The notes beneath the pieces are model-generated. The model was not told the DNA's origin. It did no database searches and worked only from the letters and a program-made list of their open reading frames with translations. Shown piece by piece: positions 17,285 through 24,991 of a DNA stretch of 47,186 bases; the stretch's first letter is position 1; each line of letters starts with the position of its first letter. Source of the DNA: Bacillus pumilus (GTDB taxonomy: Bacteria > Bacillota > Bacilli > Bacillales > Bacillaceae); contig MKZN01000021.1 of assembly GCA_001938995.1 (NCBI GenBank), forward strand, positions 1-47,186, written 5' to 3'. Position numbers and translations under genes: made by a program.

Positions 17285-18049
17285 ATGACGAATCAAACAG
17301 TGATTGTCACAGGGGGATCGAATGGAATGGGAAAGGCAATGGCTACTCATTTAGCCATGAGCGGCTGGAATGTCGTGATTACTGGAAGAACAGAAGAAAC
17401 ATTGGAGAAAACCGCAAGTGAGATCAAGCAAAAAGGCGGTTCTGTCGCCTATTTTCAGATGGATGTTCGTCAGCCGGATGATGCGGATCAAATGGTGAAG
17501 TTTACTGTCGATACTTTTGGCAATATTGATGCCTTAATTAACAACGCCGCTGGTAATTTCTTAGTTCCGGCAGAAAAACTATCTCCTAACGGATGGAAAG
17601 CAGTCATTGATATTGTGTTAAATGGGACCTTCTTTTGTAGTCATGCGGTCGGCAATTACTGGATTCGCCAAAAGCAGAAGGGAAGTATGATCAACATGGT
17701 CGCCACTTATGCATGGGGGGCTGGTGTAGGTGTTGCCCATTCAGCAGCAGCGAAAGCAGGGGTTCTTTCTCTTACTCGAACACTTGCAGTGGAATGGGGG
17801 AAACAATACCGAATTCGTGTCAATGCCATCGCGCCAGGACCAATCGAACGAACAGGGGGAGCTGACAAACTGTGGGAATCTGAAGAAGCAGCGCAAAGAA
17901 CATTAGATAGTGTACCACTTGGGAGACTTGGCACCCCAGAAGAAATTGCAGAGCTTGCGAGTTTCTTATTATCTGAACATGCGTCCTATATTAATGGGGA
18001 TTGTATCACGATGGATGGGGGACAGTGGCTCAACCAATCACCATTTTGA
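17285..18049 (+). CDS. fadH: 2,4-dienoyl-CoA reductase FadH (YkuF)
   Basis: A 254-residue SDR of the dienoyl-CoA reductase type, needed for beta-oxidation of unsaturated fatty acids. The NADP loop is TGGSNGMG and the NNAAGNF motif follows. The usual YxxxK position reads SAAAK in HSAAAKAG, where Ser replaces Tyr; this is the normal arrangement for dienoyl-CoA reductases rather than a defect. The length equals that of B. subtilis YkuF. The FadR operator 22 bases upstream of the start agrees with membership of the FadR regulon. The ykuG and ykuH genes that follow in B. subtilis are absent; ykuI comes next. Confidence 0.93.
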   Translation: MTNQTVIVTGGSNGMGKAMATHLAMSGWNVVITGRTEETLEKTASEIKQKGGSVAYFQMDVRQPDDADQMVKFTVDTFGNIDALINNAAGNFLVPAEKLSPNGWKAVIDIVLNGTFFCSHAVGNYWIRQKQKGSMINMVATYAWGAGVGVAHSAAAKAGVLSLTRTLAVEWGKQYRIRVNAIAPGPIERTGGADKLWESEEAAQRTLDSVPLGRLGTPEEIAELASFLLSEHASYINGDCITMDGGQWLNQSPF

Positions 18050-18113
18050 TTGAACGTGTAAGAGCTTCTTTTGATGTGGTATAATCACACAAAGAGAGAA
18101 GCAGGTGATGAAA

Positions 18114-19334
18114 ATGGTCGATCCATTGGATATTTTAACGAATATTGAAGGTGTTTTTCCGCAGTATCAAGCGATCTTCAGTGCAGAAGAGCAAAAAGTG
18201 ATAGGCTATGAGATTTTAGGCAGAATGAAGCTAGGGTCCGAAACCATTAGTTTAGGCTCATTCTTTACCGATTCATCTATTCCTGACGAGTATAAATTGG
18301 AAGTTGACCAAAAAGTGCTAAGACTAGCACTGGATCATTTCACAACAGCTGATAAAGACTTGCTCATTTTCATTAATCATGATGCCAATGTTTTAATGCT
18401 TGATCATGGAGAGAGTTTTTTGGAGCTCCTTAAGGAATATGAATCAAAAGGCATTCAGCTCAACCGCTTTGTCATTGAATTTACAGAACATACATTTAGC
18501 GGCGACATTGAACAGCTTTACCATACATTTATGTATTATCGTACATATGGGATCAAAATCGCCATATCGAATATTGGAAAAGAAAGCAGCAACCTTGATC
18601 GAATTGCCCTTCTTTCACCTGATCTATTAAAAATAGACCTACATGCACTGACGGCTTCATCTCCATCTCCTTCCTATGAATATGTCTTATATAGCATCTC
18701 CCTTCTTGCGAGAAAAATAGGAGCTGCTTTAATTTATGAGGACATCGAAGCAAATTTTCAGCTACAATACGCATGGAGAAACGGGGGAAGGTATTTTCAA
18801 GGATACTATCTTCACAAACCCACGGCAGAATTAATAGACCGGAATGAACGAAAAGATCAGTTGAGAGTAGAATTCCGGCAATTTATTGCACATGAAAAAA
18901 AGAAACTTCAAGCTGTCTACGAACATTCTGAAACATTTTATAAACGAATTCACCAAGCTGTCACGACTTTAAAAAAATCTTGCGATACAAATGATGAACT
19001 CATTCAAAAACTGGCACAGGACCTAACAGATTGTAGCTTTCGAATTTATATGTGTAATGAAGAAGGATTTCAAATCACAGGGAACGTGTTTAAACAAGAA
19101 AAAGAGTGGGTGTTTCAGCCTGAATATTTAGAGAAAAACTGGAGCTGGCGTCCTTATTTCCTATCCAATATTCTACAAATGAGAATGAGCGGCAAAGGAT
19201 TTTTTAGCGATATTTATAGCGATTTAGAAACTGGAGAGCGGATACGGACTTTTTCCTATCCGTTAGAAGGAGACATGTATTTATTTGTCGATCTTCCGTA
19301 TGCTTATCTGTATGAACAAGATGGATTAATCTAA
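18114..19334 (+). CDS. ykuI: EAL-domain c-di-GMP binding protein YkuI
   Basis: A 406-residue protein closely similar to B. subtilis YkuI. An EAL-type domain occupies about 15-245, with EILGR in place of the classical EALLR and downstream motifs EFTEH, LLKIDL and YEDIE. A C-terminal PAS-like domain (about 250-406) includes the TDCSFRIYM and WSWRPYF stretches. The B. subtilis protein binds c-di-GMP in crystals but no hydrolysis has been shown. ATG 18114 is chosen because AGGTGAT lies just upstream and the N-terminus then matches the B. subtilis form; an in-frame GTG at 18105 is the alternative. A TATAAT at 18080-18085 may be its -10. Confidence 0.92.
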   Translation: MVDPLDILTNIEGVFPQYQAIFSAEEQKVIGYEILGRMKLGSETISLGSFFTDSSIPDEYKLEVDQKVLRLALDHFTTADKDLLIFINHDANVLMLDHGESFLELLKEYESKGIQLNRFVIEFTEHTFSGDIEQLYHTFMYYRTYGIKIAISNIGKESSNLDRIALLSPDLLKIDLHALTASSPSPSYEYVLYSISLLARKIGAALIYEDIEANFQLQYAWRNGGRYFQGYYLHKPTAELIDRNERKDQLRVEFRQFIAHEKKKLQAVYEHSETFYKRIHQAVTTLKKSCDTNDELIQKLAQDLTDCSFRIYMCNEEGFQITGNVFKQEKEWVFQPEYLEKNWSWRPYFLSNILQMRMSGKGFFSDIYSDLETGERIRTFSYPLEGDMYLFVDLPYAYLYEQDGLI

Positions 19335-19359
19335 AAGCAGCCAAAAGAGGCTGCTTTTT
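19333..19359 (+). terminator. Rho-independent terminator of ykuI
   Basis: A 10-bp stem AAAAGCAGCC / GGCTGCTTTT (19333-19342 / 19349-19358) with a 6-base loop and T-run; it overlaps the ykuI stop codon. Confidence 0.9.
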
Positions 19360-19387
19360 CAATTTGAAAAAAAGAAATAAAAAATGG

Positions 19388-19416
19388 TTGACAATGAAAC
19401 TGATAATCATTATCAT
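19388..19416 (+). promoter_or_regulatory. fsrA promoter with Fur box
   Basis: TTGACA (19388-19393), 17 bases, TATCAT (19411-19416). The spacer and -10 are covered by TGATAATCATTATCA (19401-19415), a perfect 7-1-7 Fur box. Iron-loaded Fur would occlude the promoter. Confidence 0.88.
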
Positions 19417-19422
19417 TTAGTT

Positions 19423-19507
19423 ATAGAGAGAAGCTACTCTCTGTTCCCCAACCCCTCTATCAGATCAAGATCCAAAAAACTTGGCGCTACCCCCGCCAAG
19501 TTTTTTT
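19423..19507 (+). ncRNA. fsrA: Iron-sparing small RNA FsrA
   Basis: An RNA of about 85 nt between a Fur-controlled promoter and a strong terminator. In B. subtilis FsrA (about 84 nt) lies at the same place, downstream of ykuI. With its Fbp helpers it represses iron-using proteins such as succinate dehydrogenase and aconitase. Visible parts: a 5' hairpin AGAGAG / CTCTCT, an unpaired C-rich stretch GTTCCCCAACCCCTCT that can pair with G-rich ribosome sites, and a terminator stem AAACTTGGCG / CGCCAAGTTT (19477-19486 / 19494-19503) ending in T7. The 5' end is inferred from the -10 position. Confidence 0.88.
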
Positions 19508-19595
19508 GTGCTTCAATCATCTTCTTCATGCATAGGACATCCCGATTCATCCATACACCTTAATTGATGAAAGTTAGACGGTAGGAGGGAACATC

Positions 19596-20492
19596 ATGAT
19601 CAAACGTGACAAGCGGCTGCTGATTGATTTGCCAAGACCAGATCACCCAGATGCAAATGGTGCCGCTGCTGTGCAAGAATTACTCGGCGGGAAATTTGGT
19701 GAAATGTCCACACTCAACAACTACATGTTTCAATCTTTTAACTTTAGAGGAAAACGGAAACTCAAACCGTTTTATGACCTTGTATCAAGTATTACAGCTG
19801 AAGAGTTTGGGCATGTAGAGCTCGTGACAACAGCAGTGAATCTCATGATTACCGGGACCACTCATGGTGGAGATCCAGATACGACACCGATGAAAGCGGC
19901 TGTCGATAAACGAAATACACAGCATTTTATTCAAACGGCACAAACAGGCTATCCGTTTGATTCAATGGCAAAGCCCTGGACAGGAGAGAACGTCTTCTCA
20001 AGTGGTAACCTAATACTAGATCTTCTTCATAATTTCTTCCTTGAATGCGGAGCCCGTACACATAAAATGCGTGTATATGAAATGACGGATCATCCAACAG
20101 CAAGAGAAATGATTGGATACTTGCTTGTTAGGGGCGGAGTACATGTTGTGGCATATGCGAAAGCACTTGAGGTGGCGACAGGAGTAGATGTAGGAAAGAT
20201 GCTCCCGATTCCAAACCTCGATAACAAATACTTTGACTCAGCAAGAAAATTTGAGGAGCAAAACATTCATACAAAGCTGTATACATTTAGTGATACGGAT
20301 TACAAGGATATCAACAAAATTTGGAAAGGGTCCCACCCGATTGACGGGAAGCCGCTTACTGTCATAGAAGGCACCCCGAAAGGTGCACCTGTTCCAGATT
20401 ATAGAGAATTGCCAGAAGAGTTTGCGCCAGGCATTTCAAAAGAAGATTTCGACGAGATTGCCAAGCGGCTCATGAGATCTGCCGGTCTATAA
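19596..20492 (+). CDS. Manganese (non-haem) catalase
   Basis: A 298-residue ferritin-like di-manganese catalase that breaks down hydrogen peroxide without haem. Metal-ligand motifs of the four-helix bundle are visible: GEMSTLNNYMFQS, SITAEEFGHVELV (Glu and His), NFFLECGARTHKMRVYE and GGVHVVAYAKALE. The C-terminal segment wraps the bundle (KGAPVPDYRELPEEFAPG). Relatives in B. subtilis are YdbD, YjqC and the coat protein CotJC; I cannot choose an orthologue. GTAGGAGGG precedes ATG 19596. It sits between fsrA and ykuJ, where B. subtilis has no gene that I recall, so it is likely lineage-specific. Confidence 0.93.
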   Translation: MIKRDKRLLIDLPRPDHPDANGAAAVQELLGGKFGEMSTLNNYMFQSFNFRGKRKLKPFYDLVSSITAEEFGHVELVTTAVNLMITGTTHGGDPDTTPMKAAVDKRNTQHFIQTAQTGYPFDSMAKPWTGENVFSSGNLILDLLHNFFLECGARTHKMRVYEMTDHPTAREMIGYLLVRGGVHVVAYAKALEVATGVDVGKMLPIPNLDNKYFDSARKFEEQNIHTKLYTFSDTDYKDINKIWKGSHPIDGKPLTVIEGTPKGAPVPDYRELPEEFAPGISKEDFDEIAKRLMRSAGL

Positions 20493-20678
20493 AAACACCT
20501 TGCATGAGATCAGAAAAAAGACTCAAAATAAAAAAACAGATTCTTTTTTCTTTTTTTGAATTCAAGAGGAAAAATATCATCTGACAACACTTTATGGTAT
20601 GATGCTTTTTGTAGGACTTGTGTTTAATCAATACGGGTTCATCTTGAGTTGTTTTTTTGAAAGGAGTCTTTTTTTAGA

Positions 20679-20921
20679 ATGTCACAATTAATGGGTATCA
20701 TTACAAGGCTGCAAAGTCTTCAAGAGACAGCAGAAGCTGCAAACGAACCGGCACAGCGTTATTTTGAAGTGAACGGTGAGAAAATCTGTAGTGTGAAGTA
20801 TTTCGAAAAGAATCAAACGTTTGAATTGACTGTTTTTCAACAAGGGGATAAGCCAAACACTTTCCCATTTGACAACATTGATATGATTTCGATTGAGATT
20901 TTTGAGCTTTTACAATCCTAA
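20679..20921 (+). CDS. ykuJ: YkuJ-family small protein
   Basis: An 80-residue cytoplasmic protein nearly identical in pattern to B. subtilis YkuJ (79 residues), starting MSQLMGIITRLQSLQETAEA. The structure-solved family has an alpha-beta fold of unknown function. AAGGAG (20661-20666) is 12 bases before ATG 20679, slightly far. An extended -10 (TGG-TATGAT, ending 20603) lies upstream, so it probably starts its own transcript with ykuK downstream. Confidence 0.9.
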   Translation: MSQLMGIITRLQSLQETAEAANEPAQRYFEVNGEKICSVKYFEKNQTFELTVFQQGDKPNTFPFDNIDMISIEIFELLQS

Positions 20922-21064
20922 GCTGAATCGTATGAAATGTTTTTTCTAAGAAATCCTTCGTGAATTGCGGCAACATAGACATCATCACAGGCGATGTAAA
21001 AATGGAAGATGATCCATCAGCGCACTTGTTCGGATAAGAGACCATTAAAAAGGAGTTCCTTTCT

Positions 21065-21580
21065 TTGAATGATTCTTTTTTCTACAATCTTTCTGAAGAT
21101 CATTTAGCGTTTTCTGATGTCGTCATAAGAATGAAAGACTTTATTCTAAAAGATCCAAGATCAGTCTATGTGTTATCGATAGGCACAGACTCACAGGTCA
21201 ATGTAAATGTCACAAAGTTTATGACAGCTATTCATCTTCACCGGATAGGCAAAGGAGCTTGGGGCTGTCTCACACAAAAAGTGGTGAGCAGGCCTGTGCA
21301 AAGTCTTAGAGAAAAAATTTCATTGGAGACAGCATTTAGCCAAAAGGTATGTGCAGACATCCTTGACGGACCTTTAACTGAACTGATGGATTTGCTTCTT
21401 CCGTTTGCTAAGGAAGGGGCAGACCTCCGGTTTGAGGTTCATCTAGATATTGGCCAAAAAGGAAGTACGAAAGAGCTGATTCAAGAAATGACCGGCATGA
21501 TCACAGCAATGGGAATTGAAGCAAAAATAAAACCAGACTCATATGCAGCATTTTGCTATGCCAATCGATATACAAAATAA
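21065..21580 (+). CDS. ykuK: YkuK, DUF458 RNase H-like protein
   Basis: A 171-residue protein of the YkuK/DUF458 family, predicted to have an RNase H-like nuclease fold. Acidic residues fit a metal site (IGTDSQVNVNVTKF near 38-51 and EVHLDIGQKG near 129-138). Activity has not been shown to my knowledge. The start is TTG 21065 with AAAAAGGAG ending 9 bases upstream. The 143-base gap after ykuJ holds a 25-codon open stretch (V-NCGNIDIITGD...) without a ribosome site that I do not call. Confidence 0.88.
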   Translation: MNDSFFYNLSEDHLAFSDVVIRMKDFILKDPRSVYVLSIGTDSQVNVNVTKFMTAIHLHRIGKGAWGCLTQKVVSRPVQSLREKISLETAFSQKVCADILDGPLTELMDLLLPFAKEGADLRFEVHLDIGQKGSTKELIQEMTGMITAMGIEAKIKPDSYAAFCYANRYTK

Positions 21581-21604
21581 TTTCCGTCATTTTTCTCCAA
21601 ATCT

Positions 21605-21648
21605 TGTCGAAACGTGCGGTTGACGATTCGATTCTAGTTCCTTATTCT
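21605..21648 (+). promoter_or_regulatory. abbA promoter with Spo0A box
   Basis: A sigma-A promoter TTGACG (21620-21625), 17 bases, TATTCT (21643-21648), with a 0A box TGTCGAA (21605-21611) just upstream of the -35. abbA is activated by phosphorylated Spo0A in B. subtilis, consistent with this layout. Confidence 0.75.
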
Positions 21649-21729
21649 AGCTGTATAGAGAGGAAGCAGACATTCAAAAGCCTGCTAATCAATATAAAAG
21701 CATATATGAAACAGGGGGCCTGATGTTGA

Positions 21730-21921
21730 ATGAGCGTCATCGAAAATCGTTTTAATGAAGAAGAGAAAAAGCTATTATTAAACGTATTGCTGAATCAGGA
21801 TTATGCTGTCGAATTACTAAGCAGTGAGATCAATGATATAGAATGTGGAACAAAAAATGTCGACGACAATACGTATAAGCAATTGATCACATTGTACGAC
21901 AGAGTAAGGTTTGAGAATTAA
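21730..21921 (+). CDS. abbA: AbrB antirepressor AbbA
   Basis: A 63-residue protein that binds the transition-state regulator AbrB and displaces it from DNA at the onset of stationary phase. The sequence (RFNEEEKKLLLN, LLSSEINDIECGTKNVDD, LYDRVRFEN) matches B. subtilis AbbA almost throughout. ATG 21730 is the earliest start, as a stop precedes it in frame; the ribosome site AGGGGG (21713-21718) is 11 bases away. Monocistronic with a Spo0A-box promoter and a terminator. Confidence 0.92.
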   Translation: MSVIENRFNEEEKKLLLNVLLNQDYAVELLSSEINDIECGTKNVDDNTYKQLITLYDRVRFEN

Positions 21922-21940
21922 TATTGGTTAGCATTCTATT

Positions 21941-21968
21941 AGATACTCGGGAGCTGAGTATCTTTTTT
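21941..21968 (+). terminator. Rho-independent terminator of abbA
   Basis: Stem AGATACTC / GAGTATCT (21941-21948 / 21956-21963), 7-base loop, T-run. Confidence 0.88.
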
Positions 21969-21983
21969 ATGCAGAAAAAATCT

Positions 21984-21990
21984 TTCGACA
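21984..21990 (-). promoter_or_regulatory. Second Spo0A box, upstream of ykuL
   Basis: TTCGACA on the plus strand reads TGTCGAA on the minus strand; with its flanks it is TTTGTCGAAA, a full 0A box. It lies between the abbA terminator and ykuL, 77 bases before the ykuL start. No clear -35/-10 pair was identified nearby, so whether it activates or represses is unknown. Confidence 0.5.
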
Positions 21991-22066
21991 AATTTCGTTT
22001 TAGTTTATGCTTTTCATTAAAGGGGAATGTATGATTGATGATCGAGAGAAAAGGGGTCGAAGAAAC

Positions 22067-22510
22067 ATGATAGAGATAAAACCGACTCAATTGCTTGAGT
22101 CAACGGTAGCCGAGCATATGATTGATGCAGATAAAGTGGCACATGTTCAAATTGGAAACAATCTTGAGCATGCCCTTTTGGTCCTGACGAAAACAGGATA
22201 TACAGCAATCCCTGTATTAGATGCCGCTTATCATCTTCATGGGTTGATTGGAACCAATATGATCATGGATAGAATCTTTGGTTTGGAACGAATTGAGTTC
22301 GAGAAATTGGATCAATTGAAGGTTGAAGAGGTCATGTTAACAGATATACCAAGACTCAAAACGACTGATCCTGTTCTAAAAGGTGTTCACGCTGTCACGA
22401 ATAACGGATTTGTTTGTGTAGAAAATGAGGAGCAAGTATTTGAGGGGATTTTTACACGACGTGTCGTTTTAAAACGCTTGAATGAGGTCATTCATTCCGC
22501 GAAAAAATGA
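22067..22510 (+). CDS. ykuL: CBS-domain protein YkuL
   Basis: A 147-residue protein made of two CBS domains (about 12-68 and 80-140), a module that usually binds adenosine nucleotides. In B. subtilis YkuL is of unknown function (related CBS protein DarB binds c-di-AMP; that role is not assigned here). ATG 22067 gives 147 residues, the B. subtilis length, with AAAAGGGG 10 bases upstream. In-frame ATGs at 22031 and an earlier one would extend it by 12 to 20 residues. It precedes ccpC in the same direction, and read-through into ccpC is possible. Confidence 0.88.
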   Translation: MIEIKPTQLLESTVAEHMIDADKVAHVQIGNNLEHALLVLTKTGYTAIPVLDAAYHLHGLIGTNMIMDRIFGLERIEFEKLDQLKVEEVMLTDIPRLKTTDPVLKGVHAVTNNGFVCVENEEQVFEGIFTRRVVLKRLNEVIHSAKK

Positions 22511-22534
22511 GCTGCATGCCAGCTTATTTTTTTT
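22504..22534 (+). terminator. Terminator after ykuL
   Basis: Stem AAAATGAGCTG / CAGCTTATTTT (22504-22514 / 22520-22530, one G-U pair), 5-base loop, T-run. It overlaps the stop codon of ykuL. Confidence 0.8.
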
Positions 22535-22587
22535 GCCTTCATAAGTGAAAGTTTATATAATGACCTTATTGAATAAGAAAAACTTAT
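22533..22587 (+). promoter_or_regulatory. ccpC promoter with CcpC-type dyad
   Basis: TTGCCT (22533-22538), 17 bases, TATAAT (22556-22561). Downstream lies ATAA-GAAAAAC-TTAT (22573-22587), the ATAA-N7-TTAT dyad bound by CcpC at citB and citZ, overlapped by the palindrome CTTATTGAATAAG (22565-22577). Negative autoregulation of ccpC is known in B. subtilis; the operator position here just after the start point fits repression. Confidence 0.7.
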
Positions 22588-22611
22588 AGAAGAGAAGGAA
22601 AGGGGACACCC

Positions 22612-23493
22612 ATGCAGCTTCAGGAGTTACATATGCTCGTTGTGCTAAGTGAAGAATTGAATATGAGAAAGGCATCTGAGCGGCTATTTGTATCTCAGCC
22701 TGCACTATCTCAAAGATTGCAAACAATCGAAAAAGAATGGGGAACGAAAATCTTTTTTCGGTCGCAAAAAGGGCTGACCGTGACTTCAGCGGGTGAACAG
22801 ATCATCCAATTTGCAAAAGAGGTCACGACAGAGCAGGATCGCGTGCGAGAGAGAATCGATGAGCTTGAAGGGGACATTCACGGTACACTCAAGCTTGCGG
22901 TTGCCTCCATTATTGGACAGCACTGGCTCCCAAAGGTGCTAAAGCGTTATGTCGAAAAATATCCAAATGCTAAAGTGTCGCTTGTTACAGGCTGGAGTAG
23001 TGAGATGCTCAAAAGTTTATACGAAGACCATGTACACGTTGGGATTATCCGCGGGAATCCTGATTGGAAGGGAACGAAGGAATACTTGATGACGGATCAT
23101 TTGTATTTAGTAGATTCCGTGATCAAGGACGTGGAAGAGTTAATCGAGACCGAACGGCCATTTATTCAATTTAAAAGTGACAGCACCTATTATCAAGAGA
23201 TTCAGCATTGGTGGCATCAAAAGTTTAAAGTGTCTCCAAAGCAAACGATTCTTGTTGATCAAATTGAGACATGTAAACAAATGGCTTATCACGGAATCGG
23301 CTACGCCATTTTGCCTTCTGTTACGTTGTATGATCATGAAAAAAGTGTTCATAAAACCCCTTTAGTTGACGTGAATGGGAAGCAAATCGGACGTGATACA
23401 TGGCTTTTAGGCTATGAAGCATCCTTTCAGTTAAAACAGGTTCAAGCATTTGTTGGTGTGGTAAAAGAAATGCTTGAAAATGATGTTGTGTAA
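22612..23493 (+). CDS. ccpC: LysR-family catabolite control protein CcpC
   Basis: A 293-residue LysR-type regulator, the same length as B. subtilis CcpC. The winged helix-turn-helix lies at 1-60 (MRKASERLFVSQPALSQRLQTIE) and the effector-binding domain at about 90-290. CcpC represses the TCA-branch genes for aconitase and citrate synthase and responds to citrate. GAAGGAAAGGGG lies before ATG 22612. Assignment rests on sequence recognition, on position between ykuL and ykuN as in B. subtilis, and on the operator-like dyad in its promoter. Confidence 0.92.
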   Translation: MQLQELHMLVVLSEELNMRKASERLFVSQPALSQRLQTIEKEWGTKIFFRSQKGLTVTSAGEQIIQFAKEVTTEQDRVRERIDELEGDIHGTLKLAVASIIGQHWLPKVLKRYVEKYPNAKVSLVTGWSSEMLKSLYEDHVHVGIIRGNPDWKGTKEYLMTDHLYLVDSVIKDVEELIETERPFIQFKSDSTYYQEIQHWWHQKFKVSPKQTILVDQIETCKQMAYHGIGYAILPSVTLYDHEKSVHKTPLVDVNGKQIGRDTWLLGYEASFQLKQVQAFVGVVKEMLENDVV

Positions 23494-23525
23494 GTACCTT
23501 CTGCGAATGGAAGGTACTTTTTTTT
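23492..23525 (+). terminator. Rho-independent terminator of ccpC
   Basis: A 10-bp stem AAGTACCTTC / GAAGGTACTT (23492-23501 / 23510-23519), 8-base loop, T-run; overlaps the stop codon. Confidence 0.9.
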
Positions 23526-23535
23526 ATGAAATCAT

Positions 23536-23594
23536 TTGACAATGAAAATCATTATCATTTAAAGTGTACTTATAATAATTGAAAATGATTATCA
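23536..23594 (+). promoter_or_regulatory. Two Fur boxes upstream of ykuNOP
   Basis: TGAAAATCATTATCA (23543-23557) and TGAAAATGATTATCA (23580-23594) each fit the 7-1-7 Fur box with one mismatch (TGATAAT-N-ATTATCA). A TTGACA lies at 23536-23541 and a TATAAT at 23571-23576, but they are too far apart to form one promoter, so the exact start is unclear. ykuNOP is a Fur-repressed operon in B. subtilis. Confidence 0.88.
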
Positions 23595-23616
23595 TTTAGA
23601 TGAGGTGACCAAATAG

Positions 23617-24093
23617 ATGAAAGCACTAATTGCATTTGCAAGCATGTCTGGCAATACGGAAGACATGGCCACGATTTTAAAGCAAACTCTTGAAGGTAAA
23701 GGGATAGACACGGAGATGATGGAATTTGACGACACACCAGTAGAGACCCTTTCTACATATGATTATATATTGATCGGTACTTATACGTGGGGGGATGGAG
23801 ATTTACCGTATGAGGCCGAGGATTTTTATGAAGAAGTCTCATCTCTTGCATTAAATGACATCAAAACAGCTGTCTTTGGATCAGGTGATTATAGCTATCC
23901 TAAGTTTTGCGAAGCAGTCCATACATTTCATGACATGCTAAAAACAACCGGTGCGTCTGTATTTCCTGAAACATTGAAAATGGAACTTGCACCAGATACG
24001 GATGAAGATGTGGAATGCTGTCAGGAATTTGCAACAAGCTTTTTAACCTGGGCTTCTTTGCCTGAGAAAAGAGTTGGAAACCATGTTTCATAA
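23617..24093 (+). CDS. ykuN: Short-chain flavodoxin YkuN
   Basis: A 158-residue FMN electron carrier made under iron starvation to replace ferredoxin; B. subtilis YkuN supplies electrons to P450 BioI and desaturase. The FMN phosphate loop is SMSGNTED (10-17) and the isoalloxazine loops are TYTWGDGDLP and GSGDYSYPKFC. ATG 23617 follows a GAGGTGA ribosome site. It is the first gene of the Fur-controlled ykuNOP operon and overlaps the ykuO start by 11 bases. Confidence 0.93.
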   Translation: MKALIAFASMSGNTEDMATILKQTLEGKGIDTEMMEFDDTPVETLSTYDYILIGTYTWGDGDLPYEAEDFYEEVSSLALNDIKTAVFGSGDYSYPKFCEAVHTFHDMLKTTGASVFPETLKMELAPDTDEDVECCQEFATSFLTWASLPEKRVGNHVS

Positions 24094-24976
24094 AGGAGCG
24101 ACAGCCGTTGCTGCATCCAAAAGTGGTGGATACTTTGTCGCTGTAAAACGCGAAGGTATTTTTCACTACAGTATTGAGCACGGCTGGCAGATGCTGTTCA
24201 AGCTAAAGCATAAAATTCACTCTATTAACTATATTGGGCCTTATGTCTTTGGTGTTGGCGAAAATGGAACAGTCATTCGATCAGGTGATGAAGGTAATAC
24301 GTGGGCACTTTCATCTTTTCCTACAAATGCAGTCGTTTGGTCCGTCACGGGTCGCGAAGATGGTTTTGTTTGTGCTCATGGAAAACATAGTATTTACGTG
24401 TCCCATGATTTCGGAATTTCCTGGGAAATTATGAAGCCGTTTGTTCATGTGAATCACCCGCCTGTGATTCGCTCCTTATGTGTTGCAGGTGAACAACTCT
24501 ACATTGGGACACAAATCCATGAAATGCATGGGGGCATATGGGTTTATGACCTGCAAAGCGAAGTGGTTTTTCTGTTAAACAGAGAAGAGCACCGCATGAC
24601 GGCTTCAATGTTGTTTTGTCAAGAACACTTGCTTGTTTGTGCTTTGGGCTCAAAAAAGGGTAAAAAGGGATCTGTTCAAATTTTAGATTTACATACAAAT
24701 CTTCTCCATGATATTCAATCACAGGCGTGTGCAAGAGAAGAATCGTTTTTAGATGTGTCAGAAGATAATGGCATTGTCTATGTGACCACCTCACAGGATG
24801 AGCATGGGTTTTCTAAAGTGTATCAGCTCGACATAGAGCAAAAAGAGCTCAAATGGTTTGATACGATCAAAGGTCACGGATTTCGTGTGGCGAATCAAAA
24901 AGAAAATTTTTTCTGTGCAGGTTTATATGAAAGTAAATTTGTCAGACCTTATGAAGAGTCTGTGCTGATTCATTAA
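24083..24976 (+). CDS. ykuO: YkuO, beta-propeller-like protein of the flavodoxin operon
   Basis: A protein of about 297 residues with no known function, encoded between the two flavodoxins. Two BNR/Asp-box-like repeats are visible (SGDEGNTW and SHDFGISW), and the regular beta-strand pattern suggests a propeller like the YCF48/sialidase-type repeats. There is no signal peptide, so it is likely cytosolic. The start overlaps ykuN; ATG 24083 is chosen, with TTG 24074 as an in-frame alternative. Fur control is inferred from the shared operon. Confidence 0.82.
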   Translation: MFHKGATAVAASKSGGYFVAVKREGIFHYSIEHGWQMLFKLKHKIHSINYIGPYVFGVGENGTVIRSGDEGNTWALSSFPTNAVVWSVTGREDGFVCAHGKHSIYVSHDFGISWEIMKPFVHVNHPPVIRSLCVAGEQLYIGTQIHEMHGGIWVYDLQSEVVFLLNREEHRMTASMLFCQEHLLVCALGSKKGKKGSVQILDLHTNLLHDIQSQACAREESFLDVSEDNGIVYVTTSQDEHGFSKVYQLDIEQKELKWFDTIKGHGFRVANQKENFFCAGLYESKFVRPYEESVLIH

Positions 24977-24991
24977 CAAGGAGGAAGAAGG

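Noticed and set aside
19530..19560. CATACACCT upstream of the Mn catalase, considered as a sporulation sigma-E or sigma-K -10
   Set aside because: The matching -35 is poor and the -10 misses key bases.
20511..20560. A/T-rich inverted repeat after the Mn catalase, considered as a terminator
   Set aside because: The stem is almost all A-T pairs (AGAAAAAAGA / TCTTTTTTCT) with a 20-base spacer; too weak to call.
20950..21037. Open stretch between ykuJ and ykuK reading NCGNIDIITGDVKMEDDPSA and ending HLFG
   Set aside because: No ribosome site or clear start, only about 25 codons and no recognised family; it could be a remnant but I cannot support a gene.
23536..23576. TTGACA and TATAAT upstream of ykuN as one promoter
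   Set aside because: They are 29 bases apart; each may belong to a different promoter, so I list only the Fur boxes.
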